A stretch of DNA of 64,000 nt, taken from the NCBI RefSeq assembly GCF_014652895.1, contig NZ_BMZR01000002.1:248001-312000 (forward strand), read 5' to 3'. The notes below the pieces were generated by a model. It was not told the DNA's origin. It saw nothing but the letters and a program-made list of their open reading frames with translations, and did no database searches. The position numbers and the translations under genes are program-made. Positions 10,847 to 20,038 of this stretch are shown piece after piece (position 1 is the stretch's first letter; each line of letters opens with the position of its first letter). The DNA is from Psychrobacter glaciei. GTDB taxonomy: Bacteria > Pseudomonadota > Gammaproteobacteria > Pseudomonadales > Moraxellaceae.

Positions 10847-12121
10847 ATGACCGAATCACCTTCAAACACGCACCAAGCTGCGGCGTCACTTGACACGGTA
10901 CTGCTGCAACTGACGGGTATAAAAAAAACCTATGACCAAACCGAAGTATTAAAAGACATCAATCTCGATATCAAGCATGGTGAGTTTTTGACCTTGCTTG
11001 GCCCGTCAGGCTGCGGCAAGACGACATTGCTACGATTGATTGCCGGTTTTGAGCAGCCAAACGCTGGTGCTATCTATCTGGATGGCGTGCAGATGTCAGG
11101 CTTGCCAGCGGATAAGCGTCCGGTCAATACGGTGTTTCAGCAGTATGCCTTGTTTCCACATATGACCGTCGCCCAAAACGTGGCTTATGGTCTTAAAATT
11201 AAAAAAGTGCCTAAAGATGAGATTAAAACGCGCGTGCGCGACATGCTAGCAATGGTGCAATTAGAGCATCTCGCCAATCGTAAACCGCAGGATTTATCTG
11301 GTGGTCAGCAGCAGCGTGTTGCCATCGCACGGGCGGTCATTAATCGTCCTAAATTATTGTTGCTTGATGAGCCGCTATCGGCGCTCGACCACAAGCTACG
11401 TTTGCAAATGCAGTCTGAGCTTAAACGGCTACAGCGTGAGCTGGGCATTACCTTTGTCTTCGTCACCCATGACCAAGAAGAAGCACTATCGATGTCAGAC
11501 CGTATTGCGGTGATGAAAGACGGCACCTTTCAGCAAATCGGCACACCTATCGAGATTTATGAAACGCCCGCGAATTTATTTACCGCCAAATTTATCGGTG
11601 AGACCAATCTATTCAAGGCAGAAGTCAAAGGCGTCTACGCTGACCAGCCAGATCGTGATGGCAAAGTCACTAACGGACGTATCGAAGTCGAAGTCTGTGA
11701 GGCGCAAGCGCAAGATGGCCCAACGACATTACGTAATTTGCGTCGTCCTGATTTTGCCAATGATGTGCAAGTAGGCGACATCGTCAATTTACTACTGCGC
11801 CCTGAAGATTTGCGAATTTATGATCCTAATGACGATGTTCATACTGGACTGTTTGGCCGAGTGATTGAAAGTAACTATAAAGGCAGCACTTTAGACTCGA
11901 TTATTGAATTGGCAAACGGTCATATTATCAAGGCTTCTGAATTCTTTGATGAAGATGATCCCAGCTTTGATTATAAATTGAATGAAGCGGTCAAGGTCTC
12001 ATGGGTTGATGGCTGGGAATGGGTGTTACCAGATGACAGTTCACTTGATCCCTCACTTGATCATTCAACCGCCAACTCAAGCGAACATCAAGGCATGTCT
12101 GTACAAAAGGATGGTAGCTGA
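10847..12121 (+). CDS. potA: Spermidine/putrescine-type ABC transporter ATP-binding protein
   Basis: ATPase of a polyamine-family importer. Walker A is GPSGCGKTT (about residue 50), the Q-loop is [13 protein letters not shown], the signature is [14 protein letters not shown], Walker B is [12 protein letters not shown], and the switch His lies in [15 protein letters not shown]-terminal TOBE-like regulatory domain starts near residue 270, and the tail (about 395-424) is Ser-rich and extra. Its stop codon overlaps the ATG of the first permease (TGATG), so the three genes form one operon. The polyamine assignment follows the PotA/PotG resemblance; other organic cations are possible because no binding protein is encoded beside it. 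Confidence 0.9.
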   Translation: MTESPSNTHQAAASLDTVLLQLTGIKKTYDQTEVLKDINLDIKHGEFLTLLGPSGCGKTTLLRLIAGFEQPNAGAIYLDGVQMSGLPADKRPVNTVFQQYALFPHMTVAQNVAYGLKIKKVPKDEIKTRVRDMLAMVQLEHLANRKPQDLSGGQQQRVAIARAVINRPKLLLLDEPLSALDHKLRLQMQSELKRLQRELGITFVFVTHDQEEALSMSDRIAVMKDGTFQQIGTPIEIYETPANLFTAKFIGETNLFKAEVKGVYADQPDRDGKVTNGRIEVEVCEAQAQDGPTTLRNLRRPDFANDVQVGDIVNLLLRPEDLRIYDPNDDVHTGLFGRVIESNYKGSTLDSIIELANGHIIKASEFFDEDDPSFDYKLNEAVKVSWVDGWEWVLPDDSSLDPSLDHSTANSSEHQGMSVQKDGS

Positions 12122-13008
12122 TGGCACGTACTAGCCGTTTCAATTTGGGCAGCAAAAGTCCATTTCGTACCGCCACGCTTTGGCTAATATGGGGTTGGCT
12201 ACTGATATTTGCACTATTACCAAATATCCTAGTCATCGCTGTTAGTTTTTTGACCCGCGATAGCAGCGCTTTTATCAGCTTGCCGGTCAGCATCGACAGC
12301 TATGTACGCATAATTGATCCGTTGTATTTTGAGGTATTTGTCCATTCATTATGGATGGCAAGTATCACCACGGTTATCTGCTTGCTGCTTGGTTATCCTT
12401 TTGCGTGGCTGGTCTCTAAAGCCAAAACTCGCTGGCAGCCGCTGCTCATGATGCTATTGATATTGCCGTTTTGGACGAACTCTCTAGTACGCACTTATGC
12501 CCTCAAGTTATTGTTTGCTAATAATGGTTTGATTAATAAATTCTTGCTAGCGATAGGTGTGATTGATACTCCTATTGATATTTTATACACGCAAGGCGCG
12601 GTCATAGCGGGACTGACCTATTTGTTATTTCCTTTTATGGTATTGCCGTTGTATGCGGTCTTTACTGACTTGCGCAATGACATGCTACTCGCGTCGCAAG
12701 ATTTGGGTGCATCGAGAAGGCAGACCTTTTGGCATGTGGTGCTACCACTCACAACACCAGGGATTATCTCTGGGGTACTGTTGGTGTTATTGCCAGCGAT
12801 GGGTATGTTCTATGTGGCCGATATTTTGGGCGGCTCGCGCAACTTGTTGGTCGGTAATATTATCAAAAACCAATTTTTGGATGCGCGTGATTGGCCGTTT
12901 GGCGCAGCTGCCAGCGTATTATTGACCCTAGCGATGGCGGTATTATTACTCGCCTATCGTGCCAGTAGTCGCCGCATTGGCAAGACTGACTTTAATGAGG
13001 TGGCCTAA
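12121..13008 (+). CDS. potB: ABC transporter permease, PotB/PotH type
   Basis: Inner-membrane permease of the polyamine-type ABC importer. Six hydrophobic segments are visible. The EAA-type loop that docks to the ATPase is near residue 195 (LLASQDLGASRRQTFWHVVL). PFWTNSLVRTYA near residue 115 is characteristic of PotB/PotH. The start overlaps the potA stop by one base, and its own stop overlaps the next start (TAATG), which implies translational coupling. 295 aa is normal. Confidence 0.9.
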   Translation: MARTSRFNLGSKSPFRTATLWLIWGWLLIFALLPNILVIAVSFLTRDSSAFISLPVSIDSYVRIIDPLYFEVFVHSLWMASITTVICLLLGYPFAWLVSKAKTRWQPLLMMLLILPFWTNSLVRTYALKLLFANNGLINKFLLAIGVIDTPIDILYTQGAVIAGLTYLLFPFMVLPLYAVFTDLRNDMLLASQDLGASRRQTFWHVVLPLTTPGIISGVLLVLLPAMGMFYVADILGGSRNLLVGNIIKNQFLDARDWPFGAAASVLLTLAMAVLLLAYRASSRRIGKTDFNEVA

Positions 13009-13814
13009 TGTCTTATAGATCACCGAATAAAAAAACTCGTCCGCTTAAGATTGGCAGTATCGCCGCCAAAGGCTATCTCGGGCTGATTTATGCCTTGCTA
13101 TATCTGCCCATTATCGTCCTAGTCGTGATGTCTTTTAACAAGTCAAAAATCGGCTACAACTGGGATGGCTTTAGCTTAAAGTGGTACGAATCACTATTTA
13201 ATAACCAAGCCATGCTCGATGCATTTTGGCACTCTATTGTATTGGGCTTGGTTGCCGCGACTGTCTCGACTTTGATAGGAACGCTCACTGCCCTTGCCTT
13301 ACACCGTTATAACTTTCGCGGTAAAGGCTTATTAAATGGGCTGTTATTTGTCCTGATGATGTCGCCTGAGATTGTATTGGCTATCTCATTATTGGCGCTG
13401 TTCCTACTAATCGGTTTGCAGTTGGGCTTTGTCTCACTACTATTGGCACACATTACTTTTTGCCTACCGTTTGTTGTGATTACTGTCTTTGCACGATTGA
13501 GTAGTTTAGATGAGCGCTTGATGGAAGCGGCACGCGATTTGGGCGCTAATGAATCGACCATGGTACGTACCGTGCTGATTCCCGTTATTTTGCCAGCAGT
13601 AATGGCAGGTTGGTTGCTCGCCTTTACCTTATCGCTAGATGACGTCGTGGTTTCAACCTTTGTCACGGGCCCTAGCTATGAGATATTACCGCTACGAATT
13701 TACTCGATGGTACGAGTAGGACTTAAGCCGGAAGTTAATGCTATTGGTACACTATTATTAGTCGCTTCTTTGATATTGGTCATTATCTCACAGCTACTGT
13801 TACGCAAGCGCTAG
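13008..13814 (+). CDS. potC: ABC transporter permease, PotC/PotI type
   Basis: Second permease of the importer, with six hydrophobic segments and an EAA loop at MEAARDLGANESTMVRTVLI (about residue 175). The N-terminal region NWDGFSLKWYESLF and the segment SLDDVVVSTFVTGP are typical of PotC/PotI. It is translationally coupled to the upstream permease. A periplasmic binding protein (potD/potF) would normally follow, but the next gene is a LysR regulator, so the receptor must be encoded elsewhere. No strong terminator is visible. Confidence 0.9.
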   Translation: MSYRSPNKKTRPLKIGSIAAKGYLGLIYALLYLPIIVLVVMSFNKSKIGYNWDGFSLKWYESLFNNQAMLDAFWHSIVLGLVAATVSTLIGTLTALALHRYNFRGKGLLNGLLFVLMMSPEIVLAISLLALFLLIGLQLGFVSLLLAHITFCLPFVVITVFARLSSLDERLMEAARDLGANESTMVRTVLIPVILPAVMAGWLLAFTLSLDDVVVSTFVTGPSYEILPLRIYSMVRVGLKPEVNAIGTLLLVASLILVIISQLLLRKR

Positions 13815-13907
13815 CTGTTGATGGCTCATTAATCATACGCTATGAATGAAAGTCAGCAACATATGTACTATAATGAATTTTTCTCAACTTAGCAGGCAGG
13901 TTGTCTT

Positions 13908-14798
13908 ATGCTAGAGCTCCGCCATCTTAATACGTTAACTGCATTACGAGCGCATGGTTCACTTGCTGCGGCTGCCGATGAGCTGCATGTGACAGCTTCT
14001 GCGGTCTCGCATCAGCTAAAAGAGCTAGAGAATTATTACGATATTAGCTTGGTCAATCGCCGCACGCGTCCGCTGACTTTTACGCCAGCTGGCAAGACGG
14101 TATTGGCATTGGCAGACAGCATTATGCCGCAGGTCACTCGTACCAAATCCAATCTGAAACGCTTGGCACACGGTCAAGCAGGTAGATTACGCCTAGCATC
14201 CGAGTGTCACAGCTGCTTTGATTGGCTAATGCCGATACTTAATCATTATCGCCGCGAATGGTCGGATGTTGAGCTGGATTTTGCGACAGGTTTTGAGCCT
14301 GAGCCGCATCATTTATTAATAGAAGGTGATATTGATTTACTCATTACGACCAGTGATTTACCGATAGAGGGCATCAGCTATCAGCCGTTGTTTGAGTATG
14401 AGAGTCGCTTGGTGCTATCGCCAACGCATGATTTGGCGGTGCAGAAGTTTATTGAGCCGACTGATTTGACTGAAGAGACCTTGATTGCCTATCCAGTAGA
14501 GGCCAAGCGTCTCGATATTATTGCCAATTTTATGACGCCAGCGCAGGTCAGTTTTGATAGTATTCGTACGACAGAGTTGACGGCGATGCTGATTCAGCTG
14601 GTTGCTAGTGAACGCGGTGTGGCGGCATTGCCCGATTGGGTGGTTGCTGAATATGAGAAAAAAGGTTGGGTCGTCTCGCGACCGCTGGGTGATGGTGTGC
14701 ATTGCCAGCTGTATGCAGCGACACGCACGTCAAGCCAAGATACCGCTTATATGCAAGGGTTTGCGAGTTTGCTACAAGGAATAGTAAAGCCGGTGTAA
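13908..14798 (+). CDS. metR: LysR-family regulator, MetR-like
   Basis: The N-terminal winged helix-turn-helix (residues 1-60, GSLAAAADELHVTASAVSHQ) and LysR effector domain resemble E. coli MetR throughout. Shared features include the ECHSCFDWLMPIL segment, the LLITTSDLP segment and AALPDWVV. MetR uses homocysteine as co-inducer to control methionine biosynthesis genes such as metE and metH. No divergent target gene adjoins it here, because potC lies upstream on the same strand. It begins 93 bp after potC and may share readthrough with it. Confidence 0.88.
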   Translation: MLELRHLNTLTALRAHGSLAAAADELHVTASAVSHQLKELENYYDISLVNRRTRPLTFTPAGKTVLALADSIMPQVTRTKSNLKRLAHGQAGRLRLASECHSCFDWLMPILNHYRREWSDVELDFATGFEPEPHHLLIEGDIDLLITTSDLPIEGISYQPLFEYESRLVLSPTHDLAVQKFIEPTDLTEETLIAYPVEAKRLDIIANFMTPAQVSFDSIRTTELTAMLIQLVASERGVAALPDWVVAEYEKKGWVVSRPLGDGVHCQLYAATRTSSQDTAYMQGFASLLQGIVKPV

Positions 14799-15048
14799 TA
14801 TTTCACTATTTACTAAATCATTCCAGTTAAGAAATATCGTTCGCTCTCTGACATTATGACGAGCGTTATGGTAAATGACGGTTCCCTAGTGAGGACTTGA
14901 ACCTTGGTCTGTAGTCCCCGTGATTCCAATGGATATAGAATTTTATATTGAATCAATGTACATCTGAGTGTACTTAATGAGCTTGTGTTAATGGTTTTTT
15001 GACTAGGTTATTAGGTAGTCATTAATAGTCAGGACAATTCACCGTTAA
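14799..15048. other. Intergenic region with a tRNA-like fragment
   Basis: On the minus strand, around 14881-14930, there is a stretch resembling the 3' half of a tRNA (GGTTCAAGTCCT flanked by weak pairing). It lacks a complete cloverleaf, so it is at best a remnant. Nothing else is recognised. Confidence 0.3.
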
Positions 15049-15264
15049 CTATTCGACATATGTTTCAGTGCTGGCAACCCAATAAAGGCTCATGTCTTCT
15101 TCTTTTAGAGATGCCATTTCAGTTGTACGGCCTTCATTATCAATAAACTCAATTAAGTACATAGGGGGATTTTGATCAAAAATATGTACTACAGTACCCA
15201 AATGACCTGCTCTGATATCGTCTTGAATATTTTTTGATACATTAATAACATCGTTTATATTCAA
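15049..15264 (-). CDS. DUF4926 domain-containing small protein
   Basis: A 71-residue protein with the DUF4926 pattern: an N-terminal helix, then GHLGTVVHIFD, YLIEFIDNEGRT and LKEEDM, predicted to form a small beta-barrel. DUF4926 proteins are of unknown biochemical role and often occur in accessory or toxin-antitoxin-like settings; no partner is visible here. No strong ribosome site is seen. It lies downstream of the DUF6789-like gene on the same strand, separated by a long perfect-looking hairpin. The family is recognised with fair confidence; function is unknown. Confidence 0.7.
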   Translation of the reverse strand: MNINDVINVSKNIQDDIRAGHLGTVVHIFDQNPPMYLIEFIDNEGRTTEMASLKEEDMSLYWVASTETYVE

Positions 15265-15297
15265 TATACTGCTAATCCTTGTTTGTCATAAACTCTA

Positions 15298-15352
15298 TTC
15301 TAGTTAAAATAGAAGACATGTTCATTAACCATGCCTTCTATTTTAACTAGAA
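15298..15352. repeat. Long hairpin between the DUF6789-like and DUF4926 genes
   Basis: Arms of 23 bp (15298-15320 and 15330-15352, TTCTAGTTAAAATAGAAG...) pair with a single mismatch around a 9-nt loop. There is no T run on either side, so it is not a classic terminator; it may block readthrough or stabilise an mRNA end. Confidence 0.85.
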
Positions 15353-15367
15353 AATTATAGACTAGCT

Positions 15368-15799
15368 CTAATGCGTACTAACCAGCTTGGCATAAGCTTT
15401 GCCCAATACGCCACCGAAGATTAAATGCAAAACTAAAGTAGCAATAGGAACCATTACACCACTAGGCATAGCCAAACCAAACAAACCATTGCCCATCATA
15501 GGCATAATAATGACCATCATCATAAGCCAACCAACCGTCCCGATGCCTAAGCCAATCATCGTAAAGTTTTTACTTCGATCTTTGCCAGAAAGTATCGCCA
15601 TTGCAATACCATAACCGATAGAACCTACCATTATATGAGCTATCCAGGCTAAGGTGCGACTATCATTCATCATTGATGACAACATGGCAATGATATCTAA
15701 GTCAGGCATAATGCCCATCACGCTTTTTAACATCAATAGAAGCGACATAACCACGGTGGCCAAGAAGCCAGCAATTATTCCTGCAAGGTATTTATTCAT
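15368..15799 (-). CDS. Small inner-membrane protein, DUF6789-like
   Basis: A 143-residue, Met/Gly/Ile-rich protein with four predicted membrane segments (about residues 5-27, 50-72, 80-103 and 113-135). The pattern GIIAGFLATVVMS, HIMVGSIGYGIAMA and HLIFGGVLGKAYA resembles the DUF6789 group of bacterial membrane proteins, whose role is unknown. A GGGAGT ribosome site lies upstream of the ATG. Neighbours (a patatin lipoprotein and a DUF4926 protein) suggest an accessory patch rather than a shared pathway. Confidence 0.72.
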   Translation of the reverse strand: MNKYLAGIIAGFLATVVMSLLLMLKSVMGIMPDLDIIAMLSSMMNDSRTLAWIAHIMVGSIGYGIAMAILSGKDRSKNFTMIGLGIGTVGWLMMMVIIMPMMGNGLFGLAMPSGVMVPIATLVLHLIFGGVLGKAYAKLVSTH

Positions 15800-15993
15800 T
15801 TTATATACTCCCTGTTTATAATATTTGGACCCAATTACTTCCTTAAATTGAGGCTTTAAATCTTATATATCATCACTAAATATATTATTTAAATCTAAAC
15901 GGGTTAAGATACACATACAAGTCAAATTGAGTAATCACTCAGATATTTTTGTTATCTATTCTTATTTATAAAAGCCCTAGGTTATTTTATAGG

Positions 15994-17442
15994 TTACTTT
16001 GAGTCGTTAAGGAACGAATTAAATTCTATGGACTGTTCAAGCAAGCTACCGCTTAGCGCTCGCAGTTCATCGACTTGCTCTGGTTGTAGATGAAAAGTCG
16101 TTGGCATAGCATCAAATTTAGTCCGCTGATCTTTGTCTTTGATTTGATCAAAGGTCAATATGGAAAAGTGCACCTCTACCTGAGGCTCATTAGGGTCTCG
16201 CTGGGCGTTGACATGGTCTCCCCATTGCAAGAACTCTTTTTTTGCTAGTGATACCGTCTCATTATTTAACGTACCTAATGCTGTTTGACTAGAAGCTGAA
16301 ATCGTCTCTAATAATCCTGGGTCTTCTCCATTTAATGACCATTTATGTTCGGGGTAGGTTTGGGCATTAGCAACAATCACCAGCACTCGTTTAACAGAAC
16401 GCAATTGTTCAGGACTGAATGCGCCAGCCATATTAGGTACGTCGCCATACTGGTTGACAGGACTCATCATAGAGCCACGCACCCCCAAATTGTCAGTCAC
16501 GCCACCATCTACCAAGCGTAGTATTGGCATCCTATCAGGATAGGAATAACGCTTTAAAGCACGAGCTATTCCGTAATTACGAGGTAAATGATCCTCTTGT
16601 CGCAACGCGTCATCGACCCATGGCTGATGACGCTGAGGACAATCAGAAAAATTGCGTAGCGCTATAGGGGCGAATATGCCAGGTACTGAGGAAGATGCCA
16701 TCACAGCATTGGCTACAGGATATTTCGATAGGTCTGAGCACAGAAAATCAAACTGCTGCTGAGTGAATGAAAATGTTATGGCATTATTTAAGTCACTGGC
16801 ATTGAGTATGACGTAAGGTAATTTGCCACGACTCATATCGGCAAAACTCTTTTGTCCAAATAAATTAAGATTTAAATCTTTCGCGACCAGATCGCCACGA
16901 TTATAGTCAGAACGGCTGATAGACAGCAGATTTTTTGGGCTCAATCCTAGTCTTAGGAGACGAGACTGCCAATCCTCATACAAAAAATCTGACGCAAACT
17001 TCTCAAAAATTTTATCACCGAATAAACCATAATAAGCGGCTGTATAGCTACCGCCTGATACTGAAGTAATAACATCTACTTCATCTAGTAATCGGCGCTC
17101 TTTTCCCTCTATCATAACTGGCGTGTCGCGAAGTTTCTCAAGCACTCCATAGCTAAGCGCTGCTGCTCGTGTGCCACCACCAGAGAATGCTAACACAACG
17201 AATATGTCATCTGAGTTTTCAGGCAAACCATTGCGAAAATCGTAGCGATTTTCGGTGGTTCTTTCTATATCTGTTGATGGCTGGTTCCAGATGCGCTCGC
17301 TACAACCTATCAATAAGAATGAAGCCATAGCAATAGACAAACGAGATAAGATAAGGCTCAATCGATGCCAAAACTTTATTTTTGAATAGTGATAAATATG
17401 GCTACCTTTGATAGTAAATATGTTTAAGCTCATCTTTATCAC
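15994..17442 (-). CDS. Patatin-like phospholipase lipoprotein
   Basis: A predicted acyl hydrolase with the patatin Ser-Asp dyad: oxyanion loop FSGGGTRAAA (residues 86-95), nucleophile Ser129 in TSVSGGS, and Asp312 in VDGGVTDN. The canonical GxSxG reads SVSGG, as in many bacterial patatins. A hydrophobic segment ending LIGC (Cys47) suggests a lipoprotein signal with an unusually long n-region. A start nearer the hydrophobic stretch is possible but no obvious Met is better placed. It probably acts on phospholipids at the envelope. Composition is AT-richer than its neighbours. Confidence 0.85.
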   Translation of the reverse strand: MIKMSLNIFTIKGSHIYHYSKIKFWHRLSLILSRLSIAMASFLLIGCSERIWNQPSTDIERTTENRYDFRNGLPENSDDIFVVLAFSGGGTRAAALSYGVLEKLRDTPVMIEGKERRLLDEVDVITSVSGGSYTAAYYGLFGDKIFEKFASDFLYEDWQSRLLRLGLSPKNLLSISRSDYNRGDLVAKDLNLNLFGQKSFADMSRGKLPYVILNASDLNNAITFSFTQQQFDFLCSDLSKYPVANAVMASSSVPGIFAPIALRNFSDCPQRHQPWVDDALRQEDHLPRNYGIARALKRYSYPDRMPILRLVDGGVTDNLGVRGSMMSPVNQYGDVPNMAGAFSPEQLRSVKRVLVIVANAQTYPEHKWSLNGEDPGLLETISASSQTALGTLNNETVSLAKKEFLQWGDHVNAQRDPNEPQVEVHFSILTFDQIKDKDQRTKFDAMPTTFHLQPEQVDELRALSGSLLEQSIEFNSFLNDSK

Positions 17443-17676
17443 CTTAAAGTGTTTTATCTACTATACAACTTATGCTCATTTTTTATCGCAGTTTCACTAT
17501 TCAAAATAGCTGATAAGCAGCTTTGAGCCTATTAGAGATAGTGAATGATATATTAGGGTATACCCTATTGGAACCACCTAAAAAGTGCCAAAAACCAATT
17601 AATAGACCACTTAAAATAGACTGCAATAAAATAACTACTCAAATCAAACCATTAAGTGAGTAATATCTATCGAAGG
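17443..17676. other. Intergenic region crcB/patatin
   Basis: It contains a perfect 14-bp palindrome, TAGGGTATACCCTA (17554-17567), about 110 bp upstream of the patatin start, a possible operator. The 11-mer TTAATAGACCA at 17599 recurs as an inverted pair near 24.1 kb. Confidence 0.5.
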
Positions 17677-18048
17677 TTACAAAACCAACTTAAACAAATA
17701 AAACCCCAGCGCCGTTGCCAATAATGTCAGTCCCACATGTAAACCGATGAGCGCCAATCCTGCCAGCAAACGGCCATCATTAATAAAGGTAAAGACCTCC
17801 GCGCTAAAAGTGCTAAACGTCGTCAGCCCACCCAAAAACCCAGTGATTACGAACAGTCTAACGTTGTCAGACAAGCCGCTACCCATCCGTCCGAACCACA
17901 CTAGAGCGAGCCCTATTAACAAGCCGCCCAACACATTAGCGCCCAACGTACCTAGTGGTATCCAATGATGCAGCGGATTAAAGCGCGCAAGCCAGCCTCG
18001 CAAACACGCGCCCAGTGCGGCGCCTAAACCAATCGCAATCCACTGCAT
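17677..18048 (-). CDS. crcB: Fluoride efflux channel CrcB/Fluc
   Basis: Small dual-topology membrane protein that exports fluoride as a dimer. Four hydrophobic segments are visible, with the signature [17 protein letters not shown] (about residues 72-88), which forms the central Na+ site and the pore phenylalanines, and an N-terminal [12 protein letters not shown] with the conserved Arg. Length 123 aa is normal. It lies 55 bp downstream of tsaD on the same strand and may be co-transcribed. I see no fluoride riboswitch upstream. Confidence 0.94.
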   Translation of the reverse strand: MQWIAIGLGAALGACLRGWLARFNPLHHWIPLGTLGANVLGGLLIGLALVWFGRMGSGLSDNVRLFVITGFLGGLTTFSTFSAEVFTFINDGRLLAGLALIGLHVGLTLLATALGFYLFKLVL

Positions 18049-18103
18049 AGATCATCCTTAGGCTTAATAAAGGTTAACGAATAGCGTATTGAGAAAGTCA
18101 CCT

Positions 18104-19162
18104 TTAAACTGCTGGTAGCTCTGTCATCGGCCAGCGCGGCACGCAGCTCACCGCCAAATCATCTGATTGACCCGCTTGCAGGCGCTCGTAACCGGCATAA
18201 GCAATCATCGCACCATTGTCCGTACATAACGCTGGCGGTGCATAATGGACAGTCGCGTTTATTTTGGCTAGCTCAGCTTCTAACGTCTCGCGCAAATGGG
18301 TATTGGCACTGACACCACCCGCAATCACCAAACGGCTCATCTCTGCTTGCTTGAGCGCTTTGATGGATTTTTTTACCAGTGTATCGACCATCGCGTGTTG
18401 GAAACTGGCAGCGATATCCGCGCGAACTTGTGGGTCGCTATCCGAGACATTACCCGAACCACCTGAGCATGGCGTGTCTTTGATTAGGTTATGCACGGCC
18501 GTTTTCATACCGCTAAAGGAAAAATCCAAACCACGATGTAACATCGGTCTTGGTAAACTGTAAGCATTTGGGTTGCCAGTCTCTGCCAGTTTGGCAATAT
18601 TGGGACCACCAGGATAAGGTAAGCCCAACATTTTGGCGGCTTTATCAAAGCACTCACCTGCCGCATCATCTATCGATTCGCCCAATATCTCATACTGACC
18701 CACACCACGTGCGGCGATAAGCAAAGTATGCCCACCAGACACTAACAGCGAGACAAAAGGAAAAGCTGGAGGGTTTGCACCCATGAGCGGTGCCAACAGA
18801 TGACCTTCCATATGATGGATACCAATCGCAGGAATGTCTAAGCCATATGCCAAGCTGCGTCCAAACAATGCACCCGTCATTAAAGCGCCAATAAGCCCGG
18901 GGCCTTTGGTATAAGCAATCGCATCGATCTCGCTTTTTTTGACGTCGCACTGCTCAAGCAACTCATTAAGCAAAGGCACCAGCTTGCGAATATGATCACG
19001 GCTGGCAAGCTCAGGTACAACGCCGCCGTAGAGTGCATGCAGCTCTATCTGTGAATACAATACCTGTCCAACCAGACCTTGATTGTCGCTGTTCATTTGC
19101 TCACTATCAAAAATCGCCAGTCCCGTCTCATCACAAGAGGTCTCTAAACCCAATACCTTCAT
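18104..19162 (-). CDS. tsaD: tRNA N6-adenosine threonylcarbamoyltransferase
   Basis: Transfers threonylcarbamoyl to A37 of ANN-decoding tRNAs (t6A), working with TsaB, TsaC and TsaE. It has the N-terminal [15 protein letters not shown], the metal-binding [11 protein letters not shown] (His pair, about residue 117) and the Asp region near [16 protein letters not shown] and [10 protein letters not shown] of the ASKHA fold. Length 352 aa is slightly above E. coli (337). In many gamma-proteobacteria rpsU and a YqeY protein are near tsaD but divergent. That arrangement is loosely kept here: rpsU and the YqeY gene are 1.9 kb away on the opposite strand, with two lipoprotein genes inserted between. 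Confidence 0.96.
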   Translation of the reverse strand: MKVLGLETSCDETGLAIFDSEQMNSDNQGLVGQVLYSQIELHALYGGVVPELASRDHIRKLVPLLNELLEQCDVKKSEIDAIAYTKGPGLIGALMTGALFGRSLAYGLDIPAIGIHHMEGHLLAPLMGANPPAFPFVSLLVSGGHTLLIAARGVGQYEILGESIDDAAGECFDKAAKMLGLPYPGGPNIAKLAETGNPNAYSLPRPMLHRGLDFSFSGMKTAVHNLIKDTPCSGGSGNVSDSDPQVRADIAASFQHAMVDTLVKKSIKALKQAEMSRLVIAGGVSANTHLRETLEAELAKINATVHYAPPALCTDNGAMIAYAGYERLQAGQSDDLAVSCVPRWPMTELPAV

Positions 19163-19338
19163 ACTTTTGCCTTTATACCTTTGTTTTCGAGCTGCTTTTT
19201 GCCGTTTTTTTATCTTACATCACTTTAGGAATTTGAATAGCGAATAAAATAAGCCAAATACTATTTCTAGTTCAACAAATAATTTTCGCACAGTCAGTCA
19301 TATTCGTTAAGGTTGATATCAATAAAAAACGGGCATAA

Positions 19339-19372
19339 AAAAACCGCCATTGTCAGTCACAATGACGGTCAG
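19339..19372 (-). terminator. Terminator of the cytochrome c lipoprotein gene
   Basis: ACCGTCATTGT and ACAATGGCGGT arms pair with one wobble and a 5-nt loop, followed by a T run on the minus strand, about 45 bp after the stop codon. Confidence 0.88.
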
Positions 19373-19413
19373 TTTAACAAATTTCAATGGCTAATATATT
19401 CCATTAAGCCTCA

Positions 19414-19929
19414 TTAGCTCACAGATGCTAGCATATAATCAACCGCTGCATGCACTTGCGCTTCAGTGACACCATTTACCGCTTGCGCTGGCATCTTATT
19501 AAAGCCTTTAGCGGAGTGACTATACAGCGTTTCTTTATCCTTGGTCAGACGAGCCGTCCAAGCCGCCGTATCGCCATATTTTGGCGCATTGAGCAAACCA
19601 GCAGCATGACAAACCTGACAGTTTGACTCATACAGTTTAGCACCAGCATCAGCAGCCAGCACTTCAGGCTCAGCAACAGTTTCAGGTGCTACCGCTTCTT
19701 CAACCATTATGTCGGTAGACTCTGTTTCTGCTTCAATTACAGGCTCAGGCGTCGTGATTTCAGGTTCTGCTACGACTGTTTCTTCAACGGCAGTATTAGC
19801 AGGTTCATTGGCTGCTGTACTCTCTTCAGTGGCCGTGTTATCGCCACTACAAGCACTCACTGCAAATATCACGCTCATACTGATTACAGACAATCTCAGT
19901 TTCTTCATATACGACTGTATATCAATCAT
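19414..19929 (-). CDS. c-type cytochrome lipoprotein (cytochrome c5-like)
   Basis: A lipoprotein signal (hydrophobic core, lipobox VSAC) is followed by an Ala/Glu/Thr/Pro-rich acidic linker of roughly 65 residues and a C-terminal class I haem domain. That domain has CQVCH (about residue 108) and the distal Met in NKMPAQAV, a pattern typical of cytochrome c5. It probably carries electrons at the periplasmic face of a membrane. The upstream start is kept because an AAGGG ribosome site precedes it, although a second Met, seven residues in, also begins a good signal peptide. The long linker would let the haem domain reach partners away from the membrane. Confidence 0.86.
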   Translation of the reverse strand: MIDIQSYMKKLRLSVISMSVIFAVSACSGDNTATEESTAANEPANTAVEETVVAEPEITTPEPVIEAETESTDIMVEEAVAPETVAEPEVLAADAGAKLYESNCQVCHAAGLLNAPKYGDTAAWTARLTKDKETLYSHSAKGFNKMPAQAVNGVTEAQVHAAVDYMLASVS

Positions 19930-20038
19930 GGTTTTACCCTTACTTAATAAGTCTGTAATCGGTTAATAATGCATTATATAAGCTCAAAATACTTGTCTAT
20001 ACTACTAATGAGTGTCTAAGAGTTCGTTCAGCACTAAC

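Noticed and set aside
14881..14930. Possible tRNA on the minus strand
   Set aside because: Only a T-loop-like segment is visible; anticodon and acceptor stems cannot be completed, so no tRNA is annotated.
18049..18103. Fluoride riboswitch before crcB
   Set aside because: The 55-bp gap after tsaD is too short and shows no crcB-motif features.
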